A stretch of DNA of 64,000 nt, taken from assembly GCF_003369835.1 (NCBI RefSeq), contig NZ_QPMJ01000001.1, forward strand, positions 1,607,589-1,671,588, read 5' to 3'. A program made the translations under genes and the position numbers. Shown in pieces: positions 25,065-34,152 of the stretch; position 1 is the first letter of the stretch; each line of letters opens with the position of its first letter. Under the pieces are notes generated by a model. The model was not told the origin of the DNA. It saw nothing but the letters and a program-made list of their open reading frames with translations, and did no database searches. This stretch comes from Halorussus rarus (GTDB taxonomy: Archaea; Halobacteriota; Halobacteria; Halobacteriales; Haladaptataceae).

Positions 25065-25874
25065 ATGGGCATCCGGCGACTGGTCCGCGGCACCATCGAG
25101 TGGCAGCGCCTCGAGGCCGTCTTCGCGGAGATGGCCCGGCGGTACGACCAGTCGGAACTCCGGGTCGAGTTCCTCGACGCCGACAACTGGCTGTCGACCC
25201 CCGCGGTGGTCGACGACCAGTGGTTCGTCAAGATCGTGACCGACCAGAACTCGCTGGTCCACGCGCTGTTCACCGGCGCGCGCAACCTCGGCGCGTTCTC
25301 GTCGGGCACGGAGGGCTTCTTCGAGCACTTCGCCGACCCGATGGAGATGTGCGAGCACGAACTCGAGGCGACCCGCCGGATGCGCGAGATCGGGCTGAAC
25401 GTCCCCGCGCCGGTCGAGGCGTTCGAGGTCGACGGGATGGGCGTGCTGGTGATGGAGTACCTCCCGGAGTTCCGGATCCTCGACGATCTGGCCTCGGAAG
25501 AGGTCGAGCGGTTTGCGCCCGAGGTGTTCGGGGCGCTGTCGGTGATGCACGACAACCGGCTCGCCCACGGCGACCTCCGTGGCGAGAACGTCCTGGTGCA
25601 GGACGGGGAGGTGTACTTCATCGACGCGACCAGCGTCCGCGAGGACGCCATCGAGGAGGCCCGGTCGTACGACATCGCCTGCGCGCTCGGGGCGCTCGAA
25701 CCGCTCATCGGCGCGAGCGCGGCGGTCTCGGCCGCCGCCGAGCACTACGCGCCCGACGAGCTGCTCGCTGCCCGGGAGTTCCTCGACTTCGTGAACATTC
25801 GGCCCGACCACGACTTCGACGCGGTGAGCGTCAAGGGCGAGGTGGAGAAGCTGGCCGACTCGAAGGGGGAGTGA
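25065..25874 (+). CDS. RIO-like atypical protein kinase
   Basis: 269-residue kinase-fold protein. A nucleotide-binding Lys lies in W-F-V-K-I-V. A hinge follows with V-L-V-M-E-Y-L-P-E. The catalytic loop is L-A-H-G-D-L-R-G-E-N-V-L-V, and the metal-binding loop Y-F-I-D-A-T replaces D-F-G. This arrangement is that of RIO/KdoK-type kinases rather than ordinary Ser/Thr kinases. The first about 50 residues are an extra helical segment. The substrate is unknown; canonical RIO proteins act in ribosome maturation, but this divergent member may not. Confidence 0.8.
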   Translation: MGIRRLVRGTIEWQRLEAVFAEMARRYDQSELRVEFLDADNWLSTPAVVDDQWFVKIVTDQNSLVHALFTGARNLGAFSSGTEGFFEHFADPMEMCEHELEATRRMREIGLNVPAPVEAFEVDGMGVLVMEYLPEFRILDDLASEEVERFAPEVFGALSVMHDNRLAHGDLRGENVLVQDGEVYFIDATSVREDAIEEARSYDIACALGALEPLIGASAAVSAAAEHYAPDELLAAREFLDFVNIRPDHDFDAVSVKGEVEKLADSKGE

Positions 25875-26000
25875 GGTCGGGTCGGCGACCCGATAGCGGT
25901 CTGTCCCCCCGCCGTCGGGCGGAACGAGAGTCCACGTTTCGCGCGAGTGACCCGAATTGAGAGACTTTTTAGTCGTGCCCGTCCCAATTTTTGCCAGAGC

Positions 26001-27539
26001 ATGAGCCAACAAGCCAGCGAGGAGACCTACGAGCACTACATCGGCGGCGAGTGGACCGAGGGGCGCGGCGACGAGACGTTCGAGAGCGTCGACCCCTCGA
26101 ACCGGGAGGTCCTCGGGGAGTTCCACCGCGGGACCGAGGCGGACGTCGACGCCGCCCTCGCTGCCGCCGCGGACGCCGAGGAGGAGTGGCGCGACCTCTC
26201 GTACATCGACCGCGCGGAGTACCTCTGGGACGTCTACCACGAGCTCAAGGACCGGACCGACGAGCTCGGCGAGATCGTGACCAGGGAGTGCGGCAAGGAG
26301 ATCTCCGAGGGGAAGGCCGACGTGGTCGAGGCCGCCCACATGGTCGAGTGGGCCGCGGGCAACGCCCGTCACCCCCACGGCGACGTGGTCCCGTCCGAGA
26401 TCCCGAGCAAGGACGCCTACATGCGCCGCAAGCCCCGCGGCGTGGTGGGCTGCATCACCCCGTGGAACTTCCCGGTCGCCATCCCGTTCTGGCACATGGC
26501 GCTCGCGCTGGTGGAGGGCAACACGGTCGTCTGGAAGCCCGCCGAGCAGACGCCGTGGTGCGGCCAGATCATCGCGGAGATGATGGTCGACGCCGGCATC
26601 CCCGAGGGCGTGTTCAACATGGTCCAGGGCTTCGGCGACGCCGGCAACGCCATCGTCGAGGACGAGCGGGTCGACACCGTGCTGTTCACGGGTAGCAGCG
26701 AGGTCGGCCACAAGATCGCGGGCAAGGTCGGCGGCGAGCCCGGCAAGCTCGCTGCCTGCGAGATGGGCGGGAAGAACGGCATCGTCGTCACCGACGAGGC
26801 GGACCTCGACGTCGCGGTCCACTCGGCCATCATGTCCTCGTTCAAGACGACGGGCCAGCGCTGCGTCTCCAGCGAGCGCCTCATCGTCCACGAGGACGTC
26901 TACGACGAGTTCAAGGAGCGCTACGTCGAGCTCGCCGAGAGCGTCTCCGTCGGCGACCCGCTCGACGCGGACACCTTCATGGGCCCGATGGTCAACGAAG
27001 AGCAGGTCGAGAAGTTCGGCAAGTACAACGACCTCGCCCGCCAGGAGGGCGCGAACGTGCTGGTCGACCGCGAGGAGCTCGACGACGACGAGATCCCCGA
27101 GGGCCACGAGGACGGTTTCTGGGTCGGTCCGTTCGTCTACGAGGTCGACTACGACACCGACCTCCGGTGCATCAAGGAGGAGGTGTTCGGCCCCCACGTC
27201 GCGCTCATCGAGTACTCGGGCGACATGGACCGGGCCATCGAGATCCACAACGACACGCCCTACGGGCTCGCCGGCGCGGTCATCTCGGAGGACTACCGCC
27301 AGATCAACCAGTTCCGCGACGAGGCCGAGCTCGGCCTGGCGTACGCCAACCTGCCGTGCATCGGCGCGGAGGTCCAGCTCCCGTTCGGCGGCGTCAAGAA
27401 GTCCGGCAACGGCTACCCGAGCGCCCGGGAGGCCATCGAGGCGGTCACCGAGCGGACGGCCTGGACGATGAACAACTCGAAGGACATCCAGATGGCACAG
27501 GGGCTGTCCGCCGACATCAAGACCGAGAGCGACGATTAG
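26001..27539 (+). CDS. NAD(P)-dependent aldehyde dehydrogenase
   Basis: 512-residue ALDH-superfamily enzyme oxidising an aldehyde to the acid. Signature blocks are I-T-P-W-N-F-P, K-P-A-E-Q-T-P, F-T-G-S-S-E-V-G, catalytic Glu in C-E-M-G-G-K-N, and catalytic Cys in G-Q-R-C-V-S-S-E-R. Length is normal. The ATG at 26001 follows a TATA-like TTTTTAG about 30 nt upstream. The aldehyde is unknown; nothing in the neighbouring genes decides it. Confidence 0.95.
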   Translation: MSQQASEETYEHYIGGEWTEGRGDETFESVDPSNREVLGEFHRGTEADVDAALAAAADAEEEWRDLSYIDRAEYLWDVYHELKDRTDELGEIVTRECGKEISEGKADVVEAAHMVEWAAGNARHPHGDVVPSEIPSKDAYMRRKPRGVVGCITPWNFPVAIPFWHMALALVEGNTVVWKPAEQTPWCGQIIAEMMVDAGIPEGVFNMVQGFGDAGNAIVEDERVDTVLFTGSSEVGHKIAGKVGGEPGKLAACEMGGKNGIVVTDEADLDVAVHSAIMSSFKTTGQRCVSSERLIVHEDVYDEFKERYVELAESVSVGDPLDADTFMGPMVNEEQVEKFGKYNDLARQEGANVLVDREELDDDEIPEGHEDGFWVGPFVYEVDYDTDLRCIKEEVFGPHVALIEYSGDMDRAIEIHNDTPYGLAGAVISEDYRQINQFRDEAELGLAYANLPCIGAEVQLPFGGVKKSGNGYPSAREAIEAVTERTAWTMNNSKDIQMAQGLSADIKTESDD

Positions 27540-27773
27540 ACCGCGGGACACATCGTCGGGTGGTCGAGTACGTCTAATCGCCGTTCCCGCAGAATCCGAC
27601 GATTGAACAGCGAGGTCCTCGTGGCCGAGCAAATTCAGCCATAACGTTCGCAGATTCGACGACCGAGCTGTGGTGTCTTTTCGGCGTACGCACTCACTCT
27701 CGCTCACGTTTCGAGCGACGATCAGACTCGTGCCACAAGTCGCCGAGAAGTTCCGGAGCAGGGGACCGCCCGG

Positions 27774-28019
27774 TCACGAACAGCCGCAGTCGCCCGAACA
27801 GCCGCAGTCCGAGGCGCCAATTGCGTCCGGGCCGCGCAGGAAGAGGATCGCCCCGGCGACCAGACCGAGGCCGCCGACCGCGATACCGGACACCGTTCCG
27901 ACGGCCGGAACCGAGACCGGTTCCGGGGGAACCAGCGTGCCGACGCTGAGACCCACGACGACGCCGGCAATCATCTTGATTGTTCTCGCACTCGCGATCG
28001 CGTTCCTGATTCGGTTCAC
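27774..28019 (-). CDS. Small membrane protein with a Cys-rich tail
   Basis: 81-residue protein with a basic start, two hydrophobic segments (about 16-30 and 44-62) and a tail D-C-G-C-S-G-D-C-G-C-S. The four cysteines in C-x-C pairs at the extreme C terminus could bind metal or carry a redox function. The composition and the clean termination after the Cys cluster support a real gene, although overlapping frames exist on both strands. Function unknown. Confidence 0.6.
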   Translation of the reverse strand: MNRIRNAIASARTIKMIAGVVVGLSVGTLVPPEPVSVPAVGTVSGIAVGGLGLVAGAILFLRGPDAIGASDCGCSGDCGCS

Positions 28020-28108
28020 GAGGGATGGTAGCGCTGAATCGACTGTAAACGTTTTCAGAACGGCGGTTCTGTTCGTTGAGCGTCACTTATCCCGGCCGTC
28101 CGATGTCC

Positions 28109-29068
28109 TCAGACCACACTGCGTTCCGTCTGGACGACCTGAAGGCGGTCGTCGAGGACTACCCGCAACTGTTCGCCATCGATCTCGTACGGGACCGCGA
28201 CCGACACCGGGTCCGTTCCGACGACTTCGATGCTCTCTCTCGCCGCGGCGATCGGGTCGTTCCACCAGCGCGAACGCGCCGCCTCCCGGCCGTGCTCGGC
28301 GAAGAAACCGACGACTTCGGGCGCGGTCACCGCGACGTTCGCGGGGTGACCGGCGAGACTGGTCGCACACTCCTCGCACGCGAGCACCGCGTACGACTCC
28401 AGACACGACAGCGGGTCGCCGCCGCAGCTGTCGGCGACCGACTCGTTGTGCCCGAGCCGTCGCTCGATTCGACCGCCGCAGCCGTGACAGACGCCGCGAC
28501 GCATCACGGCGATCTTGTGGTGCCGACGCCGGTAGACCGCGTCGAGCAGTTCCGACTGCGAGCGGACCTCGACCCCTCGAGTCGGGAAGTGCGCGGCGTC
28601 GAAGAGTCGCTCGCGGCCCTCGCACTCGACGATGAGCACGTGGTCGGGACGGTACGACGCCGCGAGCCGCCCCTCGCACTCGGGACAGTCGCCGACAGGG
28701 AACGGGTCGACGGCGAGTCTGTCGGTCAGCGTTCCGGCGACGAACGCCTGGTGGAGCATCTGTCCGGGAAGACTGAGACCGTAGCCGTCGTCGCCTTTCT
28801 CGACGAACGTCCCGACGAGCTTGTCCAGGTGGTAATTGAACCGACCGCTGTCCTCGACGCCGGTCCGCTCCATCAACTCCGTGAACGTCAGGGCGTCCGA
28901 CGTGGCGGGGTCGGCCGACCGCGCCTCACCGAGTTCGAGAACGATGGTCGCGCGCGTCGGTTCGCCGACGATGGAGAGCGCCTCGTCGAGCGAGAGCGAC
29001 GCCGCTCGCTCGGGACCGTTCCCGAGGTCCGGCGACTCACGGTCGGTGCTGCTCGCGTCGTTCGACAT
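28109..29068 (-). CDS. ArsR-type winged-helix protein with zinc-ribbon C-terminal region
   Basis: 319-residue protein. Residues about 25-105 form an ArsR-like winged helix (A-L-S-I-V-G-E-P-T-R-A-T-I-V-L-E-L-G, then R-F-N-Y-H-L-D-K-L-V-G). The remainder has three C-x-x-C knuckles, C-P-E-C, C-H-G-C and C-E-E-C, and a C-terminal beta-rich part. This organisation matches a large haloarchaeal family of ArsR regulators with a DUF7351-like domain. It probably senses a ligand or redox state through the zinc sites. Target genes are unknown. Confidence 0.8.
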   Translation of the reverse strand: MSNDASSTDRESPDLGNGPERAASLSLDEALSIVGEPTRATIVLELGEARSADPATSDALTFTELMERTGVEDSGRFNYHLDKLVGTFVEKGDDGYGLSLPGQMLHQAFVAGTLTDRLAVDPFPVGDCPECEGRLAASYRPDHVLIVECEGRERLFDAAHFPTRGVEVRSQSELLDAVYRRRHHKIAVMRRGVCHGCGGRIERRLGHNESVADSCGGDPLSCLESYAVLACEECATSLAGHPANVAVTAPEVVGFFAEHGREAARSRWWNDPIAAARESIEVVGTDPVSVAVPYEIDGEQLRVVLDDRLQVVQTERSVV

Positions 29069-29161
29069 ACCTCGGTGTTCGAGCGGGGGCCTCTTCGGTG
29101 TTCTGTCGGGCGGGAGCGACGACGGGACGACGAGGCGAAGAAGGGCGGGGCGAAAGCGAGT

Positions 29162-29743
29162 TCAGTCGACGTAGCGCAGCAGCTTCGGCCCCTCGACCGC
29201 CATCACGAACGAGACGCTGAGCATCATGAACGTCACCGTGAGCAGGCCGTAGAGGTCCTCGGTCCCGAAGTGGGTCGCCGGGGCGGTGCCGAGCCAGTTG
29301 CCGGCGATGGCGGCGCTGCCGACCACCGCGGTCCAGAGGAAGTAGCGGCTCCACTGGTGGGAGGGCCGACTCTGTCGGGGTTCATCGACGTCGAGGAAGC
29401 GGCGGAGCCGGTCGGGGTCGGCGGTCAGTCTGACCGTCCGCTCGGCGGCGTCGTAGGTCACGACGTCGTTGTCGCTCAGGCGGGGGATGTGGGTCTGGTA
29501 GAGCGAGGAGTACACCTGCTTGCGCTGGCGCGAGGTGAGGTCGGCGACCGGCGTGTCGTTCTCCCACGCCGCGATGCGCGCGCTGAGGTCGGTCAGGGTT
29601 ATCTCGGGGTCCTCCAGCAGGTGGCGGAGGAGTCGCCGCCGCCGGGAGTTGCCGAGCAGGTCGAACATCGTCTCCCGGGAGGGGCCGGTCGGGGCCTCCT
29701 CGCTCGCGTTCTGTACGCCGGTTCGAGTCGTCGCGTTGGCCAT
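29162..29743 (-). CDS. DUF7344-like winged-helix protein with two membrane helices
   Basis: 193-residue protein. An N-terminal winged-helix domain (about 22-120) has F-D-L-L-G-N-S-R-R-R-R-L-L-R-H-L-L and V-Y-S-S-L-Y-Q-T-H-I-P-R-L. It is followed by two transmembrane helices (about 135-153 and 163-185). The same soluble domain occurs in the protein at 62830. Membrane-anchored one-component regulators of this build are common in haloarchaea; signal and targets are unknown. An AT-rich promoter lies around 29770. Confidence 0.8.
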   Translation of the reverse strand: MANATTRTGVQNASEEAPTGPSRETMFDLLGNSRRRRLLRHLLEDPEITLTDLSARIAAWENDTPVADLTSRQRKQVYSSLYQTHIPRLSDNDVVTYDAAERTVRLTADPDRLRRFLDVDEPRQSRPSHQWSRYFLWTAVVGSAAIAGNWLGTAPATHFGTEDLYGLLTVTFMMLSVSFVMAVEGPKLLRYVD

Positions 29744-29934
29744 CTGTCCGTTATGTGGCCATTATCTTACAGCGTAATTAATATTCGGGTCTTGACTCTT
29801 GTGGCCGCGAGACGACCGAATAGCCCCGTTTCGGTCGAGCGACGGCCCAGTGCGGCCGATAGTAAACTGTGGAAAACGAGAGAGGAGTTTGGTCCGAGTC
29901 CGCGTCCCGCGTCCGGAGCGTCACGCTCGGAGCG

Positions 29935-30738
29935 TCAGATTCGCCGGTCGCGCCACGCCGGGAACTCCTCGCGGACGGCCGCGACCCGATCCGGGTCGAC
30001 GTCGGTGACGACGAGCGCCGGGTCGTCGCCCGTGCTCGCCAGCGTGGTGCCCCAGGGGTCGTACGCCGTCGAGCGCCCGAGGAGTTCGGCGTCGTCGAAG
30101 TCGCCCGACCCGTTGATCGTGGCGACGAACAGTTGGTTCTCGACAGCGCGGGCGCGGGGCAGGAGCTTCCAGTGCTCGACGCGGGGGTACGGCCACGCGC
30201 TCGGGACGAGGACGAGGTCAGCGCCCTCCGCCGCGATGGAACGGAACAGTTCCGGGAACCGGAGGTCGTAGCAGGTCGTCATCCCGACCGTCGTCCCTCC
30301 GAACTCGGCGACGCCCAGGCTCTCGCCGGGCACGAGCATCCGAGCCTCGGCCGATTCGTAGCCGAACAGGTGGTGCTTGCGGTACACCGCGAGGCGCCGC
30401 CCGTCGCGGTCGAACAGGACCGACGTGTTCGCCAGCCCCTCGTCGGCCGGCGTCTCGACGCTCTCGGTCTCTGCGAGGTCCTCCACGATGCTGCCCGCGA
30501 GGACGCCCACGCCGTGCTCGCTGGCCGCGTCGGCGATGCGGGTCAGCGTCGGCCCCTCGACGGGTTCGGCCGCGCGCTGGTAGGAGTCGAACGCGAAGTA
30601 GCCCACGTTGAATATCTCCGGGAGCGCGACGAGGTCGGCGCCCCGGTCGGCGGCCTCGGCGACGGCCGCCTCGGCGCGCTCGCGGTTGTCCTCGACCGCG
30701 GCGGACTCTATCTCGAGCTGGGCGAGCGCGAGCCTCAC
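29935..30738 (-). CDS. Carbon-nitrogen hydrolase (nitrilase superfamily)
   Basis: 267-residue amidase-type enzyme with the catalytic triad visible: Glu in A-L-P-E-I-F, Lys in Y-R-K-H-H-L-F-G, and Cys in T-T-C-Y-D-L-R-F-P-E. The R-F-P-E block and the P-S-A-W-P strand are typical of omega-amidase/nitrilase-branch C-N hydrolases. Its GTG start overlaps the stop of the upstream SRPBCC gene by four bases (30735-30738), so the two form an operon. The substrate cannot be deduced. Confidence 0.9.
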   Translation of the reverse strand: MRLALAQLEIESAAVEDNRERAEAAVAEAADRGADLVALPEIFNVGYFAFDSYQRAAEPVEGPTLTRIADAASEHGVGVLAGSIVEDLAETESVETPADEGLANTSVLFDRDGRRLAVYRKHHLFGYESAEARMLVPGESLGVAEFGGTTVGMTTCYDLRFPELFRSIAAEGADLVLVPSAWPYPRVEHWKLLPRARAVENQLFVATINGSGDFDDAELLGRSTAYDPWGTTLASTGDDPALVVTDVDPDRVAAVREEFPAWRDRRI

Positions 30739-31157
30739 GCCGGAACCGCCTCCCGGAGCGCGGTCTCGAGGTTGTCGAGCTCCTCGTCGAGGTGCTTCCT
30801 GAAGTAGCGCTCGATGCCGGGCATCCTCCCCTCGACGGTGAACCGGTTGATCAGCTGGCTCCCGTCCTCGGTCTCCCGTATCTCGTGCTCGCCGGTGACG
30901 CGGAGGGCCGACGACCGGCCGACGAACTTGACGTACCGCGGCGGGTCGCGCTCGACGTCCTCGGTCTCGACCGGGACGGTCCTGTCGAGGAACGGGATCG
31001 GGAGCTTGATGTGCCAGATCGACTGGTTCTCGCCGACGACCTCGTAGTCGTCGACGACGCTGATGGCGGTAGCTCGCTTCTCCGGGTCCGCGATGAACTC
31101 CCACACCTCCTCGGGCGCGACTGCCATCTCGAACGTTCGCTCCACCCGGATTGTCAT
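30735..31157 (-). CDS. SRPBCC (START/Bet v1-like) domain protein
   Basis: 140-residue single-domain protein with the SRPBCC pattern. An N-terminal strand (R-V-E-R-T-F-E-M-A-V-A-P-E-E-V-W-E-F-I-A-D-P-E) is followed by antiparallel strands and a long C-terminal helix. It would bind a hydrophobic ligand. The ATG at 31157 was chosen because it begins the first strand; the longer frame start at 31241 is Arg-rich. It is the first gene of an operon with the C-N hydrolase. Confidence 0.85.
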   Translation of the reverse strand: MTIRVERTFEMAVAPEEVWEFIADPEKRATAISVVDDYEVVGENQSIWHIKLPIPFLDRTVPVETEDVERDPPRYVKFVGRSSALRVTGEHEIRETEDGSQLINRFTVEGRMPGIERYFRKHLDEELDNLETALREAVPA

Positions 31158-31329
31158 ACCGGTCGTTCGGGACGCGCTCTCAAAAACCCGCCGGACCTTC
31201 CGTCGCCTCCGTCCCTGAATTACACCGAAGCGTCGGCGCATCGCGGTCGGGCGTCCCGGTCGTTATCGAAGACGGCGGGGATTGCCTCCGCGAGGTAGCG
31301 ATTCTCCTGCCGCGGCGAGCTGCTCGGCG

Positions 31330-31554
31330 CTATCCCGGCGTCACCTTCCAGGTCGTCGACTTGGCGCGACCCCACTTCTCGATGTCGACCTCCTCGGTCT
31401 TCTCGGCGAGCTCGGGCAGCCTGACGCCGACCTGCTTCGAGGAGAGCCCGAGCTGCTCGGCGATGTTCTTCGACCGGAAGTACCGCTCGCCCTTCGAGAC
31501 GCTCTCGCGGAGGTAGGCAACGATCCGTTGCTCCTCGTCGGTGTAATCGGTCAT
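31330..31554 (-). CDS. DUF7123-like small winged-helix protein
   Basis: 74-residue acidic protein, M-T-D-Y-T-D-E-E-Q-R-I-V-A-Y-L-R-E-S-V. The helix-turn-helix region reads R-S-K-N-I-A-E-Q-L-G-L-S-S-K-Q-V-G-V-R-L-P-E-L, with a short wing W-x-x-x-K-S-T-T-W-K-V. I associate this with DUF7123-type proteins found throughout haloarchaea. It is probably a transcription factor, with targets unknown. Confidence 0.8.
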   Translation of the reverse strand: MTDYTDEEQRIVAYLRESVSKGERYFRSKNIAEQLGLSSKQVGVRLPELAEKTEEVDIEKWGRAKSTTWKVTPG

Positions 31555-31684
31555 CCTCTACGGGGTATAGGGGGTTGCGACCCTTAACGATTTCCCGTGG
31601 GAAACGACCCGCATCGGGAGATGACCGGCGTCTCGGCGGGTCCGGGGTACCGGACGTTACGACCGTGAAACGGACGCCGCGGTG

Positions 31685-31870
31685 TTACCAGAAGAGGTGA
31701 ACCGCGGCGACCGCGAGGACGCCGGCGGTCACCGCCGCTGCGAAGCCCCACGCGGCGAGTTCGGTGCCCGGCGCGACGAACATTGCGACCGTCGCACCCG
31801 CCGCCAGCAGCGTGAACAGCGTCGCGAGTCCGATACCCTTGTCGCTCCCGACCGTCTCGGTTTCGGCCAT
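31685..31870 (-). CDS. Small two-helix membrane protein
   Basis: 61 residues: a short polar N terminus (M-A-E-T-E-T-V-G-S-D-K) and two hydrophobic helices (about 14-33 and 38-58), ending H-L-F-W. It has haloarchaeal composition and diverges from the LEA-domain gene. No known function. Confidence 0.65.
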   Translation of the reverse strand: MAETETVGSDKGIGLATLFTLLAAGATVAMFVAPGTELAAWGFAAAVTAGVLAVAAVHLFW

Positions 31871-31960
31871 ACGTGTCGCTTCTGGCGACCGGAACTTAGT
31901 TCATTCTACTCGCCGATAGGTGACGGTAGCTTTTACGGGGTGGAGTGCGGGCCGGGGAGT

Positions 31961-33169
31961 ATGGCACTCTCGCTCAAGTCCGCGTTACTCGGGAGCAAGC
32001 TCCGAATTCTGTTCTCGGTCGTACTACTGGCCGGCGTCGCCGTCGCCGGCGGCGTGTCGCTGGGCGTCCTCGGCGCGCCCAGCGTCGGCGGAATCAACAA
32101 CAGTTTCGGCAACGTCACCGAGGACACGACCGAGATACGGACCGACATCGCCGTCAGCAACCCCAATCCCGTCGGGGTGAGCCTCGGCGGCGTCTCGGTG
32201 TCCTACGACGTGACGATGAACGACGTGGCGATGGCCAACGGGACGAAGGAGGGCGTCTCGGTCGGCGCCGGGAACAGCACGGTCGAGCTCGCTACCCTGA
32301 TGGACAACGACCGGATTCCGGCGTGGTGGGTCAGCCACGTCCGGAACGGAGAGCGGACGACGCTCCGCGTCGACGCCTCGGTCCGCTCGGCCACGCTCGG
32401 GCGTCGCTTCGAGGCGCCGCCGGTCGACCGCGAGATCTCGACCGACCTCATCTCGCAGTTCAACTCGACCGAGACGCGACCCGTCAACGCGAACCGGCCG
32501 CTGGTCTCGGACCCCGTCGCGTACGTCAACGAGACCGGCGCCCGGTGGGGGGAGGTGACGAAGTCCGAGACGCCCATCGCCCTGCGCTTCGAGGTGTACA
32601 ACGCCAAGACCCTCCCGCTGGCGATCACCGAGATCGGGTACAACATCACGATGAACGACGTCGCGGTGGGGAGCGGCGAGAGCCAGACCGGTCACGTCAT
32701 CGAGGGCCACTCCTCGGAGACGATCGAGACCCGGACCGTCATCCGGAACGCCAGGCTCGACGACTGGTGGGTCTCGCACCTCCGGAACGACCAGGTGACC
32801 GAGCTCCGCATCGACTTCTACGCCCGGGTCGAACTCGCCGGCGAGACGTTCCGGATCCCGCTCGACGGGATGACCTACACCAAGACCATCGAGACCGACA
32901 TCCTCGGGTCGAAGGGCGCGAGCGACGGCAGCGAGTCGAACGCCGCGACCACGGCCGGCGGTGACGGCTCGGAGACCGACGACGGGAGCAAGCCGACCGC
33001 GACGACCACCGGAACGGAGACGACCACCGACGACGGGACCGCGACTGCGGAACCGGCCGCCACGACTTCCGGCGACTCGACCACCACTTCGGACGATTCG
33101 ACAACTACCGGCGGGGAGACTACGACCGACGACGGACTCCTCGCCCGCAGCCCGGCGGGAATCCGGTGA
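31961..33169 (+). CDS. Membrane-anchored protein with two LEA type 2 domains
   Basis: 402-residue protein. It has an N-terminal membrane anchor (about 14-36). Two homologous LEA14/WHy domains follow (about 40-165 and 185-310), each with the I-x-x-x-Y-x-(V/I)-T-M-N-D-V-A strand and a W-W-V-S-H-(V/L)-R-N motif. The tail is about 80 residues of Thr/Ser/Asp/Gly-rich low complexity. LEA type 2 domains are linked to desiccation and salt stress. The repeated W-W-V-S-H motif shows internal duplication. A TTTTA box precedes the ATG by about 30 nt. Confidence 0.85.
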   Translation: MALSLKSALLGSKLRILFSVVLLAGVAVAGGVSLGVLGAPSVGGINNSFGNVTEDTTEIRTDIAVSNPNPVGVSLGGVSVSYDVTMNDVAMANGTKEGVSVGAGNSTVELATLMDNDRIPAWWVSHVRNGERTTLRVDASVRSATLGRRFEAPPVDREISTDLISQFNSTETRPVNANRPLVSDPVAYVNETGARWGEVTKSETPIALRFEVYNAKTLPLAITEIGYNITMNDVAVGSGESQTGHVIEGHSSETIETRTVIRNARLDDWWVSHLRNDQVTELRIDFYARVELAGETFRIPLDGMTYTKTIETDILGSKGASDGSESNAATTAGGDGSETDDGSKPTATTTGTETTTDDGTATAEPAATTSGDSTTTSDDSTTTGGETTTDDGLLARSPAGIR

Positions 33170-33290
33170 GTCGACCGCCGGTGGGACGATCTCGATGATC
33201 CAGCGGACCGTTCTCGGCGCGTCGAACCACCGAGTCGGACGCTACTACTCGCCGACGGGAGGCGCAGAAATTAGGGGGTGTCGACAGAAC

Positions 33291-33296
33291 TTTATA
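33291..33296 (+). promoter_or_regulatory. TATA box 30 nt before ATG 33321
   Basis: TTTATA at 33291-33296. Its spacing predicts a leaderless transcript starting at the ATG 33321, not at the GTG 33406, which matters for the start of the next gene. Confidence 0.5.
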
Positions 33297-33405
33297 GCCG
33301 GCGGTACGACCTACGTTCGCATGACACGGAGTGTAGACGCTCCTGATCGAGTTCTTCTCGGGCGATGAGAACGACGTCTCGGTCCGACGGGACGGCGAGT
33401 CGATA

Positions 33406-33840
33406 GTGCTGGCAGTCGACGGCTGTGACTACGAACTGTCCAGAGACGAGGCCGCCCAGCTGCAGGACGCGGTCGGCGACGCACTGACCCAGCGCCGGGA
33501 GTTCTTCCGGACCGCGGGGGTCCACCGCGAGGACGGCACCTACGAGGTCTCCCGCCGGGGCGCCGACTCGGCGGGCAACTCGAAGGTGTTCGAGAGCTTC
33601 GAGGTGCTGGGCCGGCTGTACGACCGGCTGCCCGACGAGTTCTCGGCCGACGACGTCGGCCGGACCGGAATCACGGGCTCGCGGCGCCACATGCTGGTGC
33701 GGCACTTCGCCGAGCACCCGGCGTTCGACTGCGGCATCGCGCGCCGGAACCCGCTGACCGCCGAGAAGACAGGAGACACGGTAGATGAGACGGGCGACGA
33801 AACTGACGCTGCGGAGGTCGGGGTGGCCGGCGCGGACTGA
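33406..33840 (+). CDS. Conserved haloarchaeal protein, N-terminus uncertain (possible frameshift)
   Basis: 144 residues from the GTG at 33406. It contains D-E-A-A-Q-L-Q-D-A-V-G-D-A-L and a C-terminal region with R-R-H-M-L-V-R-H-F-A-E-H-P-A-F-D. The same frame is coding-like back to 33337 (T-L-L-I-E-F-F-S-G-D-E-N-D-V-S-V) but has no start codon there and a TAG just before. An ATG at 33321, well placed after a TATA box, is out of frame by one base. So either the true start is 33406, or the N terminus carries a one-base frameshift. Function unknown. Confidence 0.65.
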   Translation: MLAVDGCDYELSRDEAAQLQDAVGDALTQRREFFRTAGVHREDGTYEVSRRGADSAGNSKVFESFEVLGRLYDRLPDEFSADDVGRTGITGSRRHMLVRHFAEHPAFDCGIARRNPLTAEKTGDTVDETGDETDAAEVGVAGAD

Positions 33841-33978
33841 CGCGCTCACCTCGTTGGACGAGAATTCAGTCGAACCTCGCGGTGATATTTTTCCGAAGGC
33901 CAGTTTGCCCCGGTAGAGTACCTACTGTCTCCCTTCGAGTGCCGACGCTTCACCTGCCGAAAGCCACTGCCTTCGGAC

Positions 33979-34152
33979 TTACGTGTCGGGTCGCATGTCG
34001 AAGCCCTCGATCTCCTTGACGTCGCTCGACCCGCACTCCGGACACTCGCCGTAGGGTTCCTCGAACGTCGCGCCGCAGTCGGTGCACTCCAGCGCGACGC
34101 CCGGTTCGTTGTCGGGGACGAGCATGTCGCGAATCGTGTCGACGATACCCAT
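33979..34152 (-). CDS. Small zinc-ribbon protein
   Basis: 57-residue protein too short to stand out as a frame. It begins M-G-I-V-D-T-I-R-D-M-L-V-P-D-N-E, then C-T-D-C-G-A-T-F and C-P-E-C-G-S-S-D-V-K-E-I. The two C-x-x-C knuckles 14 residues apart form a classic zinc ribbon. Haloarchaea carry many such single-ribbon proteins. Partner unknown. Confidence 0.75.
   Translation of the reverse strand: MGIVDTIRDMLVPDNEPGVALECTDCGATFEEPYGECPECGSSDVKEIEGFDMRPDT

Noticed and set aside
25975-26001. CGCAA-N3-TTGCG-like site before the aldehyde dehydrogenase
   Set aside because: CCCAA-TTT-TTGCC has lost outer bases on both arms; too weak to add to the set.
29100-29160. Extension linking the ArsR-type and DUF7344 genes as one operon
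   Set aside because: A gap of about 90 nt without overlap is inconclusive; no shared function.
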